Shown: positions 44,462 to 54,917, counted from the first letter of the stretch. The stretch: DNA of 64,000 nucleotides from Compostibacter hankyongensis (GCF_039541075.1 NZ_BAABFN010000004.1:290256-354255); one strand, 5' to 3'. Made by a program: numbers and translations. Notes: generated by a model not told the origin, from the sequence alone.

Positions 44462-45595
44462 ATGAGAATAGCTTATTTAACGGATATCGATTTGTGGATC
44501 AATTCAGGTGTAAGGCAGAAGCACTTAATGCAGGTAGCTACATGGAACAGATATGGTCATACGGCAAAAATATTTTGTATTCCACATGTTGAAAGAATTC
44601 CGGATGCAGCGTTTGAAATTGATTGTGAAAATTATGAAATATTTGATACAAAATTGGCGCGGCTTTTTAAAAAGGGATTTGCAGCTTATATTCGAAAAAT
44701 ATTTGTTGTTAACGCAGTTATAAAATCATTAAGAAGATTCTCCCCGGATATAATTTATGAAAGAAGCACAACCTGGTATCCCGGATTAGATAGAATACTC
44801 TCTAAATTTCCCTCTATTATTGAATACAATGCTTTATTGGAGAAGGAATTAGAGGTTACTTCTAAATCTCGTGTCCGATTGATGCATAGTTTTGGTAATA
44901 GAAGACTAGCAGATTGTATAAAAGGAATAGTAGGCGTGACAGATGAGATTACGAAGTATTATACTACCCTTTATAATAAGCCTGGGATTACAGTAGGGAA
45001 TGGATATGATTTGGGACAAGTTTCAGCGCATGGAATTCATAAAGGAGAAGGAAAAAGATCACCTTCACAATTAATTTTTGTATCTTCTCCAGGTATGATA
45101 TGGCATGGAATAGATAAACTTTTTGAGTTGTCAGAATACCTAGAAGATGTGAATTTTCACCTTGTCGGCCCTTATTATGAAAAGCAACGTCCCAATTTTA
45201 TTCAACACGGATATCTTTCAAAAAATGAGTTGTTTGAATTATACTCGAAAATGGATATTGGAGTTGGTACGTTAGCCTTTCACAGAAATAACTTAACTCA
45301 AGCATCTCCTTTGAAGGTAAGAGAGTATCTTGCTTTTGGACTTCCTGTTATTCTTGCTTATAAGGATGTTGATCTATCAGGGCAGGACTTCGTTTTAGAA
45401 ATTGATAATACTGAAGATACGATTACTAGGAATATTCAGAAAATAAGGAATTTTATAAATGCATGGAAAGGTCATCGTATTTCCCGTGAACGAGTAGAAC
45501 GACTGATTGGCTATGCGGGAAAGGAACAGAAGCGATTAGATTTTATGAACACATTACTTACTCAGAAATCTATTAGAATAGGGTTACTTCAGTGA
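44462..45595 (+). CDS. Glycosyltransferase, GT4-like
   Basis: 377-residue GT-B fold protein starting MRIAYLTDIDLWINSGVRQK. The C-terminal donor site includes SPLKVREYLAFGLPVI, with the Glu expected in the GT4 E-x7-E element. No signal or membrane helix, so probably cytoplasmic face of the inner membrane. The TTG at 44453 is a less likely start. First AT-rich gene of the island, and the polymerase gene overlaps its stop by 4 bases. Sugar specificity cannot be told. Confidence 0.82.
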   Translation: MRIAYLTDIDLWINSGVRQKHLMQVATWNRYGHTAKIFCIPHVERIPDAAFEIDCENYEIFDTKLARLFKKGFAAYIRKIFVVNAVIKSLRRFSPDIIYERSTTWYPGLDRILSKFPSIIEYNALLEKELEVTSKSRVRLMHSFGNRRLADCIKGIVGVTDEITKYYTTLYNKPGITVGNGYDLGQVSAHGIHKGEGKRSPSQLIFVSSPGMIWHGIDKLFELSEYLEDVNFHLVGPYYEKQRPNFIQHGYLSKNELFELYSKMDIGVGTLAFHRNNLTQASPLKVREYLAFGLPVILAYKDVDLSGQDFVLEIDNTEDTITRNIQKIRNFINAWKGHRISRERVERLIGYAGKEQKRLDFMNTLLTQKSIRIGLLQ

Positions 45596-46716
45596 TATAT
45601 CTGTATTTGTATACGATAATGTTTGTTGGCGGTTTTTATGATTTTATAAAAAAACATAAGACTGTTAGCCTGTTCTTGTTTCTTTTTACTTTTTTTTCCC
45701 TTTTTTTTGTTTCCGGATTTCGATATCAAACCGGATGGGATTGGCCAAATTATACTCACTTCTTTCAATATGTTCCTAAACAAGTAACTAAACTCATACA
45801 ATTTGCACAATCTCCGTCTAACAATTATGAAATAGGATATACTTTTTTTAATTTCTTCATTAAAATAGCAGGAGGGAATATCCATTGGGTATTTGTGGCT
45901 TTTTCCTTTGTGTCAATAGGATTGGTTTATAAGTCCCTACCGAAATACACACCATATGTCTTTATTACTTTGCTAATATATCTTTTTAATTTTTATTACC
46001 TTAATTTTTCCTATATACGACAAGGACTGGTGGCAGCGGTCTTTTTATATTCTCTACGCTATATTGAGGAAGGGAGTTTTCTTAGATATAGTTTTTGTGT
46101 TTTACTGGGATTTTTATTTCATGCGTCGGCAATATTAACTCTGCCACTATATTTTTTTCTGAATAGAAGGCCGAAAAAGTTGTGCTATATTCTGATTTTA
46201 CTTTTTTCATTTGTGTTAAGCAGATTGCACTGGATAGAAGTGTTCTTAAATTTGATTACAGGTGGGAATATTGTTCTTCAAAAATTCATTGTAACCGCAA
46301 ATAGATTCCAATCTGATGGAGCTGCAGGCTTAAGCACCCGTTTTATAGAGTTTCTGGTTGTATTTTTGTTTTGCTTATACCATAGAGGTTTTTTGACTTC
46401 CAAATTCCGGTATTTTAATATCTTTCTTAATTGTACGTTAGTATATCTGGCTATCTATTTGTTATTTAATGATCTTAAAATATTTGTGGAACGGATTGGT
46501 GTTTTGTTTATAATTGGGCCAACCTTTTTATATCCCTTTGTTCTGGGAAAGGTTAAAGAACGTTATTTTAAGGCTGGAATATATATTGTTATCGCCGGAA
46601 TTATTTTTATTCGAGGAGTGACTTTTTTACAGGGAAGTAAACAGAAAAACGGAGCCGTTATAGAAAGCCAGTTTTTGCCATATAAAAATTATTTAGTGGA
46701 AATAATTTCAAAATAA
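45592..46716 (+). CDS. EpsG-like polysaccharide polymerase
   Basis: 374-residue integral membrane protein with about 10 helices and the EpsG-family segment GFRYQTGWDWPNY near residue 42, then YEIGYTFFNFF and YIRQGLVAAVFLYSLRYIEE. Predicted to polymerise repeat units for the plus-strand module. It begins with GTG in a GTGA overlap with the upstream stop, so translation is coupled. A second, unrelated polymerase (Wzy) lies at 60793 on the other strand. Confidence 0.85.
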   Translation: MIYLYLYTIMFVGGFYDFIKKHKTVSLFLFLFTFFSLFFVSGFRYQTGWDWPNYTHFFQYVPKQVTKLIQFAQSPSNNYEIGYTFFNFFIKIAGGNIHWVFVAFSFVSIGLVYKSLPKYTPYVFITLLIYLFNFYYLNFSYIRQGLVAAVFLYSLRYIEEGSFLRYSFCVLLGFLFHASAILTLPLYFFLNRRPKKLCYILILLFSFVLSRLHWIEVFLNLITGGNIVLQKFIVTANRFQSDGAAGLSTRFIEFLVVFLFCLYHRGFLTSKFRYFNIFLNCTLVYLAIYLLFNDLKIFVERIGVLFIIGPTFLYPFVLGKVKERYFKAGIYIVIAGIIFIRGVTFLQGSKQKNGAVIESQFLPYKNYLVEIISK

Positions 46717-46725
46717 GGGTACGAT

Positions 46726-47724
46726 ATGGTAAAGATGAGTGTCGTAGTTCCTGCATATAATGTCGAGCCTTATATAATAAAATGCCTTGATTCAATTGTG
46801 AATCAAACTCTTAGTGATATAGAAATAATTGTTGTAAACGATGGGTCTATAGATGGCACGGAGCGATTAGTAAGCGAATTTATTGTAGCACATAAGAATG
46901 TAAATATCCAGTTGGTTGGGCAATCCAATGAGGGATTAGGCGCAGCGAGAAATACCGGCATCATTAATGCAACAGGCGAATACATTTCGTTTGTAGACAG
47001 TGATGATTGGATCGATGCTGACATGTTGAAGGAAATGTATACAATTGCTTCGGCGGATAAAGCTGATGTGGCAATTTGTAATTATAGAAAGGTATATCCC
47101 TCGTATGTTGAAACGATAAAGGGAGCAAATATTAAAGAGCTTTATCTTGACGATCCTTTGAGAATTTCAAAATATCTTTTATCTCTAAAGATACCAACCT
47201 CTGCATGCAACAAGATTTTTAGGTTGGGATTCCTAAAATCTGAAAATTTTAAATTTTCCATCGGAAAATGGTACGAAGATATTCCGCTTACTGTTTTACT
47301 TGTTAAGGCTAAATCTATAGCCATAGTGGACCGACCGTTTTATAATTATCGTCAGCGTCCCGGTTCAATTATGAAATCTACTCACCCATGCATGCTTAAT
47401 AAGAAGTCACTGATCATAGCAGTCATTAATGATTTGAAGCTTATTCCATTGATATCAGATCAGTTAACTCAGGAATTTCAGTTTTTTTTCCTGAATACCT
47501 ATGTTTTACAATTAATTAACCAGATTGCACTGTATGGAAACTTTGAAAAAAATAAACTGGCAAAAAGTATTATTGCAGACGGCGATACGAAAAGATTTTA
47601 TAAGAAATTTCTGTTAAATAAGTGTATTTCCTATAGAGATAGAATTGGATTACTCTTGATAAAGGTTAATATAGGATTGTATTTGTTTATGTATAGGAAA
47701 TATAAGGGAAGGATAAGCGATTAA
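46726..47724 (+). CDS. Glycosyltransferase, GT2 family
   Basis: 332-residue GT-A fold enzyme. N-terminal VVVPAYNVEPYIIKCLDSI and VNDGSIDGT bind the nucleotide. FVDSDDWID holds the DxD metal site, and KWYEDIPLT supplies a probable ED catalytic pair. C-terminal part is amphipathic, probably membrane-associated. Ten bases after the polymerase gene. Donor and acceptor unknown. Confidence 0.88.
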   Translation: MVKMSVVVPAYNVEPYIIKCLDSIVNQTLSDIEIIVVNDGSIDGTERLVSEFIVAHKNVNIQLVGQSNEGLGAARNTGIINATGEYISFVDSDDWIDADMLKEMYTIASADKADVAICNYRKVYPSYVETIKGANIKELYLDDPLRISKYLLSLKIPTSACNKIFRLGFLKSENFKFSIGKWYEDIPLTVLLVKAKSIAIVDRPFYNYRQRPGSIMKSTHPCMLNKKSLIIAVINDLKLIPLISDQLTQEFQFFFLNTYVLQLINQIALYGNFEKNKLAKSIIADGDTKRFYKKFLLNKCISYRDRIGLLLIKVNIGLYLFMYRKYKGRISD

Positions 47725-47740
47725 TTGTATTCAATTTGAT

Positions 47741-48865
47741 ATGGTTAAGGGAAAAAAGAGGGTATTGGTTGTATTCGGCACACGACCTGAGGCTATAAAA
47801 ATGTCTCCCGTAATTCATGAATTAAGGCAAAGAGAACATTCCTTCGATTGTATTGTCTGTGTGACGGCGCAACATCGTGAAATGTTGGATCAGGTCCTGG
47901 AATGGTTTGAAATTGTTCCCGAGTATGATCTGAATATTATGAAGCATTCCCAGGACCTGTTTGACATAACCATTAGTGCGCTTCTGGGAATGCGTAAGGT
48001 TTTATCGAAAAGCAGGCCGGATGTGGTTTTGGTGCATGGCGATACAACAACCAGCACAGCAGCTACACTGGCTGCATTTTATATGAAGATACCCGTGGGA
48101 CACGTTGAAGCCGGATTACGTACGCATAACATGTATTCTCCTTATCCTGAAGAGATTAATCGTCAGCTGACCAGTAGAATGGCTTCTTTCCATTTTTCGC
48201 CAACCGAATCTAACCGGGCCAATTTGCTGCAGGAGCGTGTTCCTGTCGGATCTGTTTTTGTCACCGGCAACACCGTTATTGACGCTCTTCTCTGGACCAT
48301 GGATAAAATTAAATCCGGTAAATTCTCCGGCAATACTGTTATAAGGGATATCGTGTCTTACAATTATGCGAAACTGATCTTGGTAACCGCCCATAGAAGA
48401 GAGAGCTTCGGAAAAGGGTTTGAAAATATCTGTAATGCCTTACGTTTTATTGCTATCCAAAATCCTGATACCGCTATTGTATATCCGGTCCATCCTAATC
48501 CGAATGTTACTACTATTGTAAACGAAATGCTGGGGGAGGAGAAGAATATTTATTTAATTCCTCCTATGGACTATCAGAATTTTGTTTACTTAATGAGTGT
48601 ATCTGATATTATTCTAACCGACTCTGGTGGAGTTCAGGAAGAAGCTCCGAGTTTGGGAAAGCCCGTTTTGGTGATGAGGGAGGTTACGGAACGTCTTGAA
48701 GGACTTGAGTCCGGGACTATCCGCTTAGTAGGGACTGATCCGGATAAAATAGTAAACGAGGTAAGTAGTTGCCTTGCCGGTAAGTTTAAAGCAGAAGGGA
48801 ATAATCCATATGGTAATGGAAGTGCCGCATCTCGGATTGCTGATATATTGGAGGAAAATATTTAG
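47741..48865 (+). CDS. wecB: UDP-N-acetylglucosamine 2-epimerase (non-hydrolysing)
   Basis: Interconverts UDP-GlcNAc and UDP-ManNAc. 374 residues. The family's N-terminal VFGTRPEAIKMSPVIHEL, then HGDTTTSTAATLAAFY, HVEAGLRTHNMYSPYPEEINR and TDSGGVQEEAPSLGKPVLVMR are all intact. It is visibly less AT-rich than its neighbours. No matching ManNAc dehydrogenase is next to it, although ugd lies at 35488. A second, different 2-epimerase lies at 57510. Confidence 0.93.
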   Translation: MVKGKKRVLVVFGTRPEAIKMSPVIHELRQREHSFDCIVCVTAQHREMLDQVLEWFEIVPEYDLNIMKHSQDLFDITISALLGMRKVLSKSRPDVVLVHGDTTTSTAATLAAFYMKIPVGHVEAGLRTHNMYSPYPEEINRQLTSRMASFHFSPTESNRANLLQERVPVGSVFVTGNTVIDALLWTMDKIKSGKFSGNTVIRDIVSYNYAKLILVTAHRRESFGKGFENICNALRFIAIQNPDTAIVYPVHPNPNVTTIVNEMLGEEKNIYLIPPMDYQNFVYLMSVSDIILTDSGGVQEEAPSLGKPVLVMREVTERLEGLESGTIRLVGTDPDKIVNEVSSCLAGKFKAEGNNPYGNGSAASRIADILEENI

Positions 48866-48874
48866 GGAGAGGAA

Positions 48875-49978
48875 ATGAAGCTTTTATTGGTTGAAAGTAC
48901 TTATCCGATTAATACAAGGAGCCGGAGAATTCTCGCTTCTTTAAGGTCGATTCTTGACAATAATATTGCGATTAGTTACATCGCATGGAACCGTGATAAT
49001 CGTGCATTAACGCCGGGAGATGAAAAATTTTTCATTTTTAATAAGTGCGCTCCTTATGGCAATTTAAGAAGAAAGCTATCTACATTGGTAGAATTTAGAA
49101 ATTACGTCAGAAAGATTAATTTAACATATAATCCTGATTATTTAATTGCATCTCATTGGGAAGTGTTGTGGATATGTTCTATGATAAAGGGGAAGCATCA
49201 GAAGTTAATTTATGAAAACCTGGATATGCCCACTTCCGAGAGCAATTTTCTTTTGATTATATTGAAAACTATTGAAAGAATTGCATTGAGACGTACTCAT
49301 GCAATAATTCACGCTTCTAGATTTTTTCTTCCACATTATTCGTTTTTTAACGCTACCCAGATATTGATAGAAAACCGGCCTTATAAGTCTATTGCACGCC
49401 CTCCTAAACATCTGTATTATGAGAGTAAGAGGTTTAAAATTGCGTTCATCGGTACGATTAGGTATTTTAATATCATGAAGACTTTAATAGATATAGGAAG
49501 TGAATTAGATATTGAAATATTGTTTTTTGGAGAAGGAGCCGAGGAGAGTAGCTTAAAAAAGTATAGTAAGGGAATGGATAATATACATTTTTTTGGAAAA
49601 TATGACTATAATAATCTTCCGGAAATTTATGCTTCTGCGGATTTGATTTGGGCAGCTTATCCTGTTAAAGATCATAATGTTAAGTATGCGATCTCAAATA
49701 AGTTTTTTGAAAGTATGGTACTGCTTAAACCTGCTATTTTTTCGCAGGGATCAAAATTGGGTGAATTTGTAGGGGAGAGAAAAATAGGACTTGTTATTGA
49801 CCCTTATGATATTAAAACTGCTAAAGGTGTCATAGATCAGTATATTAAAAATAGCCGAGTTGCAATCAACATACAGAAAAATATGTTTAGGTCGGGAGAA
49901 CGTTCTTTTTGGGAAGATGAAGAATCTAAATTGCAGCAACTATTTACGTGGAACAAACCGGATACAATAAATGCGTGA
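48875..49978 (+). CDS. Glycosyltransferase, GT4-like
   Basis: 367 residues with GT-B features: N-terminal MKLLLVESTYPINTRSRRIL, C-terminal FFGEGAEESSLKKY and the donor-binding YAISNKFFESMVLLKPAI with the conserved Glu. No signal peptide. Between wecB and a GT2 enzyme with very short gaps, so part of the same transcript. Confidence 0.78.
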   Translation: MKLLLVESTYPINTRSRRILASLRSILDNNIAISYIAWNRDNRALTPGDEKFFIFNKCAPYGNLRRKLSTLVEFRNYVRKINLTYNPDYLIASHWEVLWICSMIKGKHQKLIYENLDMPTSESNFLLIILKTIERIALRRTHAIIHASRFFLPHYSFFNATQILIENRPYKSIARPPKHLYYESKRFKIAFIGTIRYFNIMKTLIDIGSELDIEILFFGEGAEESSLKKYSKGMDNIHFFGKYDYNNLPEIYASADLIWAAYPVKDHNVKYAISNKFFESMVLLKPAIFSQGSKLGEFVGERKIGLVIDPYDIKTAKGVIDQYIKNSRVAINIQKNMFRSGERSFWEDEESKLQQLFTWNKPDTINA

Positions 49979-49981
49979 TTT

Positions 49982-50755
49982 ATGAATTATTTGGTTTCTG
50001 TTATTACGCCCTGCTATAATTCTCGTCACTATATAGCTGATGCTATACAATCTGTTATCTCTCAATCATACGCTAACTGGGAGATGATTATCGTGGATGA
50101 CTGCTCAACCGATAGAAGTGTTGCTGTAATAGAGAAGTTTTTGACCGATCCGAGGATCAAATTATATAAGCAAGCGCAGAATTCAGGACCTGTATTAGCG
50201 AGAAATTTAGCCATTAGTAAAGCCTCAGGAGACATTATAGCTTTTTTGGATAGTGATGATATATGGAATGAAGATAAGTTACAAGAACAATTGGAAGTGT
50301 ATAAAGCTAATAGCTCCTGTGCAATCGTCTTTTCTGATTATGAGTATATTAATGTGCATGGAAGGAGCGTAAATAAATTTATTCGTGGCCCGAAATATAT
50401 TGGTTATAGATCGCTACTCAAATCTAATTATATCGGCTGCCTGACTGCTACCTATAATGTCGCACTACTTGGAAAGCGGTATTTAATAGCACATGGGCAT
50501 GAAGACTATATTTTATGGTTATCTATTTTAAGAGAAGGATTTGTCGCGATGAATGTAGGTAAAAGTTTAGCTAAATATAGAGTTTTAAGCAATTCTATAT
50601 CTTCAAATAAGCTTAAAGCAGCCAGATGGCAGTGGAGTATTTATAGAAATGTTGAAAAGATAGGGTTAACACGTAGTATTTATTATTTTATTCATTACGC
50701 CTTTTCGGCTATTATTAAGCGTAAAGCTGGTTTATTTGCGACTTCTAATCAGTAA
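49982..50755 (+). CDS. Glycosyltransferase, GT2 family
   Basis: 257 residues. VITPCYNSRHYIADAIQSVI and VDDCSTDRS form the nucleotide-binding part, AFLDSDDIWNEDKL the DxD site, and HGHEDYILWLSIL the probable catalytic ED segment. Three bases after the previous gene and two before the epimerase gene, so tightly coupled. Sugar unknown. Confidence 0.87.
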   Translation: MNYLVSVITPCYNSRHYIADAIQSVISQSYANWEMIIVDDCSTDRSVAVIEKFLTDPRIKLYKQAQNSGPVLARNLAISKASGDIIAFLDSDDIWNEDKLQEQLEVYKANSSCAIVFSDYEYINVHGRSVNKFIRGPKYIGYRSLLKSNYIGCLTATYNVALLGKRYLIAHGHEDYILWLSILREGFVAMNVGKSLAKYRVLSNSISSNKLKAARWQWSIYRNVEKIGLTRSIYYFIHYAFSAIIKRKAGLFATSNQ

Positions 50756-50757
50756 AG

Positions 50758-51723
50758 ATGAAAATTTCAATTATAGGTGGATCTGGCTTTATTGGCACTA
50801 ACCTGATCTCTATCCTTTCGAAGGACGTAACTTATCAATTAATAAACATAGATAAAGCACACTCTTCACCTAATGCTAATATCACCCAGATTGCTGATAT
50901 CAGAAATAAGGAGCAGCTTGCTGAGAAGCTACAACCAGCCGATTGGTGCGTCCTTTTGGCTGCGGAACACCGGGACGATGTTACCCCATCTTCCCTTTAT
51001 TATGATGTAAATGTCCGCGGTACTGGAAATGTCCTTGATGTAATGGAGGAGCGAGGAACCAATAAGATTATTTTTACCAGTTCCGTTGCCATTTATGGTC
51101 TGAACAAACCTAATCCTGACGAGGATTATCCTCCGGCTCCCTTTAATGATTATGGTAAAAGTAAATGGCAGGCAGAAGAGGCGCTTAGGAAGTGGTATTT
51201 TTCAGATCCTGACAATCGTACTTTAATTATACTGCGACCTACCGTTGTTTTTGGTCCCGGAAATCGGGGGAATGTATATAACTTATTGAAGCAGATTATC
51301 TCAGGTAGATTTCTGATGATCGGGGATGGAAGGAATAGGAAATCCATGGCCTATGTGGAAAATATAACCGGATTTTTAAAGTATTGTATTGATACTGATA
51401 TGTCAGGATATCAGGTATTCAATTATGTAGATAAGCCGGATTTGAACATGAATGAGTTTGTAAATGTCACTGAGCGATCACTGGGGAAAAAGCTGTCGGC
51501 TGTAAGAATACCCTATTTTATCGGATATTTTGGTGGTGTGATATTTGATATTTTAGCCAGGATAACGGGTAAGAAATTTTCGATAAGCTCAATCAGGGTA
51601 AGGAAGTTTTGTGCAACTACACAATATAAAAGTAAGTTTGTGACTCAATGTAAGTATAGGGCACATTATTCCTTGAAACAAGGATTAGTAAAGACAATTG
51701 ATTCGATTCTTAGAGAAGAGTAG
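50758..51723 (+). CDS. NAD-dependent epimerase/dehydratase (extended SDR)
   Basis: 321 residues. NAD loop GGSGFIGTNLI (8-18), TSSVAIYG supplies the Ser, and DYGKSK the Tyr-x3-Lys pair. Related to GalE/WbpV/WbjF-like sugar nucleotide reductases. It may reduce the 4-keto group of an intermediate or epimerise a UDP-sugar. Last gene of the plus-strand module, 58 bases from the converging lyase-like gene. Confidence 0.83.
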   Translation: MKISIIGGSGFIGTNLISILSKDVTYQLINIDKAHSSPNANITQIADIRNKEQLAEKLQPADWCVLLAAEHRDDVTPSSLYYDVNVRGTGNVLDVMEERGTNKIIFTSSVAIYGLNKPNPDEDYPPAPFNDYGKSKWQAEEALRKWYFSDPDNRTLIILRPTVVFGPGNRGNVYNLLKQIISGRFLMIGDGRNRKSMAYVENITGFLKYCIDTDMSGYQVFNYVDKPDLNMNEFVNVTERSLGKKLSAVRIPYFIGYFGGVIFDILARITGKKFSISSIRVRKFCATTQYKSKFVTQCKYRAHYSLKQGLVKTIDSILREE

Positions 51724-51781
51724 AGATTCCGGAAACGAAAATTTAAGATATAAAAGTCGTTATTAATAGTTCTCTAGGATG

Positions 51782-53638
51782 CTATTTTCCTCCCTTCCCA
51801 ATATTTGAAAAGGTTTTGCCTGTAGTTTGGGAAACAGATATAGGTAATCCCTTTCCTCTCAGATTCACTTTATTATTAGTAATATCAACCCTTTTACATT
51901 GCGTAGTATATAAACCAACATTTATATCCTTACCGAATTCAATTGTATTGCCTAAAATCTTTGAATTATCAGCAAAAGATGCCTGTATTCCTCTAGGCAT
52001 ATTGGCGGTTTGATCTATAATTACATTATCATATACAGATATATTATTAACATTATCCGTTTTGTTTTTTCCTACTATTAGGATACAACTCAAATTTGGG
52101 GAATTACCTTTTATTGAGTTTTCTATTCTATTGTTTCTTACAATAGCATTATTGCCATATCTCACCCTTATACCCGATCCACTATAATCTCTAATTGTAT
52201 TTTTTTCAATTAGAGCGTCAATGTTTCTGTCCGTTTTAGGTGATTCTCCATGAGCCCCTACATAAATCGCCCCTAAGCTACCTGGGCCAAATCCACAATG
52301 TTCTACTGTGTTCCCAATGATTTGTGTTCCTATAGTTTTTTCTGTACTACTAGACCAAGCAGCAAATATTCCACAAACCGGACTTCCCGAAACATTGTTA
52401 TTTATAAATGTCAATTTTTCTCCTGAATGCGCATCTATACCCTTCCTCTTATTATTTCTGAATGTTACTCCCCTAATTGTACCATTCAAAGTATAATGTG
52501 GGGAGCTTCTAGATGTATATCCATAACCCGGATCGCAAACCTGATCTAATGGGGTTGAGTTGGGGTGGCCTGAGTTTGTGCTGCTTCCTCCTGTTAAATT
52601 AAATCCATCAACAGCCATGGAGTGGAATCCTGCCCCATAATTTCCATCAGCGGCACAATTTTCAAATACAATATTCTTACAGTACGGATAGTTCAGATTT
52701 TTAGGAAAATAGTCCCCATTATGTCCTACGCCTATGCCCACATAATTAAACCCTCTGGCATAACAGTTCATTAAGGTATCTTTTTGACATGCATTATGGA
52801 TTAAGATGCCGTAGGCTACATTTCCAATAAATCCCCCATTCCATTTCCCCCAGGTTGAGGCTATCCCCCCTCCAAACTGAGGAAATCTCCTGTTAAATCC
52901 TCCCCGGCTCTCTTTAGTTGTATTTTTACAATTGTTTTTATAATATCCCCAATATCCGACAGTGGCATAACCTGCATTTTCAATACCTTTTTCTCCTCTT
53001 CCGGTTCTCCCATCTAACTTTGGAAAATTCCCCGGCCCGATAACCTTTAAATTTTTTATTATCACATTTGAGCATTCTTGGAGTTCCAATATCCCTTGCG
53101 CATGTTCTTGTACCTTGAGTACCGCATTGTTTCCTTCTATAACCAATCTATTTTTTTTTCTTAACAATAGACAAGGTTGATCTTGATTGGGAAAACCAGT
53201 TAGAGTTTCATTTTTTCGCGTTAGGTATGTTCCTGAATCAAAGTAGATTTCTTTCGAAAAGGAATCGAACGCCTTTTGAATCGCATATGTGTCGTCAGTG
53301 ACCCCATCTCCTTTGGCGCCAAACCACTTTACATGTACAGGTCCGGAAAACATTCGTTTATAATAGCTGTTTCCTTGTTTTATGTATAGAATACCATCAA
53401 TTTTTTCATCATTCATGGGGGTATTATCGTACCATTTCTCTACTCTTTCAAAAGAGACCGCCTGATGCGTATACTTATCTTTTATTGTAATAGTTGAATT
53501 TTCTTCTTTTTGATTAAAGTGAGTTTCTCCTGAAATATTACTGGGAGGGTTTGCCGAATTCTGATGAAGGAAGAACCATATTGATATGCCTAGGACGACA
53601 GCTGTTAAAATGCTTATAAGTAGCCTCCACTTTTTCAT
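51782..53638 (-). CDS. Anchored right-handed beta-helix protein, pectate-lyase-3-like
   Basis: 618 residues from the ATG at 53638, which directly begins the signal or anchor helix (LLISILTAVVLGISIWFFL). Then VKWFGAKGDGVTDDTYAIQKAF, the start motif of the Pectate_lyase_3 family, and many beta-helix rungs with N-rich turns (FRNNKRKGIDAHSG, IVRNNRIENSIKG). An earlier start at 53734 is possible but adds charged residues. In a polysaccharide locus such proteins often trim, release or modify the exported glycan. Active-site residues cannot be assigned. Last gene of the minus-strand module. Confidence 0.78.
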   Translation of the reverse strand: MKKWRLLISILTAVVLGISIWFFLHQNSANPPSNISGETHFNQKEENSTITIKDKYTHQAVSFERVEKWYDNTPMNDEKIDGILYIKQGNSYYKRMFSGPVHVKWFGAKGDGVTDDTYAIQKAFDSFSKEIYFDSGTYLTRKNETLTGFPNQDQPCLLLRKKNRLVIEGNNAVLKVQEHAQGILELQECSNVIIKNLKVIGPGNFPKLDGRTGRGEKGIENAGYATVGYWGYYKNNCKNTTKESRGGFNRRFPQFGGGIASTWGKWNGGFIGNVAYGILIHNACQKDTLMNCYARGFNYVGIGVGHNGDYFPKNLNYPYCKNIVFENCAADGNYGAGFHSMAVDGFNLTGGSSTNSGHPNSTPLDQVCDPGYGYTSRSSPHYTLNGTIRGVTFRNNKRKGIDAHSGEKLTFINNNVSGSPVCGIFAAWSSSTEKTIGTQIIGNTVEHCGFGPGSLGAIYVGAHGESPKTDRNIDALIEKNTIRDYSGSGIRVRYGNNAIVRNNRIENSIKGNSPNLSCILIVGKNKTDNVNNISVYDNVIIDQTANMPRGIQASFADNSKILGNTIEFGKDINVGLYTTQCKRVDITNNKVNLRGKGLPISVSQTTGKTFSNIGKGGK

Positions 53639-53768
53639 AAAATTTTGATTATAGTCTTCAGATGGAAATAGATATGGTCTCATTCTTCTATATGATAAAC
53701 TACAATCGGACGCAGTAATTGGTTGAATTATCAAATAAAATAGTATATTATTTCTTAATGCATTGATA

Positions 53769-54917
53769 CTAACTTAAAGAACTTTTCTTGAAAATTCTCT
53801 GAATAATATCTGTTATGTTTTTCTGGTCCGAAACACTTAAATTGGATGCGGAAGGTAAACAAAGACCTCGATCAAATAATTGTTCACTTGTTCCATCCCC
53901 GTAAAACGGAGCATCTTTAAATATTGGTTGTAAATGCATAGGTTTCCATAATGGTCGGGATTCAATATTATTTTTTTCTAACTCTAAACGAATATCTTCT
54001 CTTGTAATCCCCCCTGATTGATGCGGATTTACCAATATTGTTGTCAGCCAGCGATTGCTAAAGAAGCCGTCTGGTTCGGATAAAAAAGATATGCCAGGTA
54101 AATCTTTTAATATTTCACGGTATTTATCGAAGTTCTCACGTCTTTGCTTGACACGCAAATCAAGTACTTCCATTTGGCCTCTTCCTATACCCGCGCATAT
54201 ATTACTCATACGATAATTGTAGCCAATGTGAGAATGCTCATAATGTGGGGCTGCATCTCTTGCCTGGGTAGCCAGAAAACGAGCCGTATCTATTAAGGAC
54301 TGTTTCTTTGATATTAGTGCCCCCCCTCCTGAAGTAGTAATAATTTTATTACCATTAAAAGATAGAATACTCATTATGCCAAATGTTCCAAGGGGCTGGT
54401 TTTCATACTTGGAACCTAAAGCCTCTGCTGCATCTTCGATAATGGGAATATCGTATTTTTGAGCTATGCTCATTAACTCATGCATCTTGCAGGGCATCCC
54501 ATATAGATGAACAGGAATGATAGCTTTAGGTTTTTTGCCTTTTTTTAAACGATCTTTGATAGCGATTTCCAGAAGTTCAGGGGACATATTCCAGGTATCT
54601 GCTTCACTATCTACAAATATTGGCGTAGCACCCTGATAAATAATAGGATTGGCACTAGCCGAAAAAGTTAGGGATTGACAGATGACTTCATCCCCTCGTT
54701 TGACATCTAAAAGAATTAAAGCCAAATGTAATGAAGCAGTGCCGCTGCTTAATGCTGCTGCCTTGCTGTCATTTTCCAAAAAGGCTTCCAAATCTTTTTC
54801 AAAGCCATTTACATTAGGGCCCAGAGGAGCGATCCAATTGGTATCAAAAGCTTCCTTCACATATTCAAATTCACGCCCTCCCATATGAGGAGAAGAGAGC
54901 CATATTTTTTGAAGCAT
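53769..54917 (-). CDS. DegT/DnrJ/EryC1 aminotransferase, PglE-like
   Basis: 382-residue PLP enzyme that probably aminates the C4 keto group of a UDP-4-keto-6-deoxy-GlcNAc. Schiff-base Lys191 lies in SFNGNKIITTSGGG. ALSSGTASLHLALILL and IIEDAAEALGSKY (cofactor Asp) are further family blocks. It lies next to a NeuD/PglD-like acetyltransferase and a PglC-like transferase, the arrangement expected for bacillosamine-type sugars. The matching dehydratase is the PglF-like gene at 33238. Confidence 0.9.
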   Translation of the reverse strand: MLQKIWLSSPHMGGREFEYVKEAFDTNWIAPLGPNVNGFEKDLEAFLENDSKAAALSSGTASLHLALILLDVKRGDEVICQSLTFSASANPIIYQGATPIFVDSEADTWNMSPELLEIAIKDRLKKGKKPKAIIPVHLYGMPCKMHELMSIAQKYDIPIIEDAAEALGSKYENQPLGTFGIMSILSFNGNKIITTSGGGALISKKQSLIDTARFLATQARDAAPHYEHSHIGYNYRMSNICAGIGRGQMEVLDLRVKQRRENFDKYREILKDLPGISFLSEPDGFFSNRWLTTILVNPHQSGGITREDIRLELEKNNIESRPLWKPMHLQPIFKDAPFYGDGTSEQLFDRGLCLPSASNLSVSDQKNITDIIQRIFKKSSLS

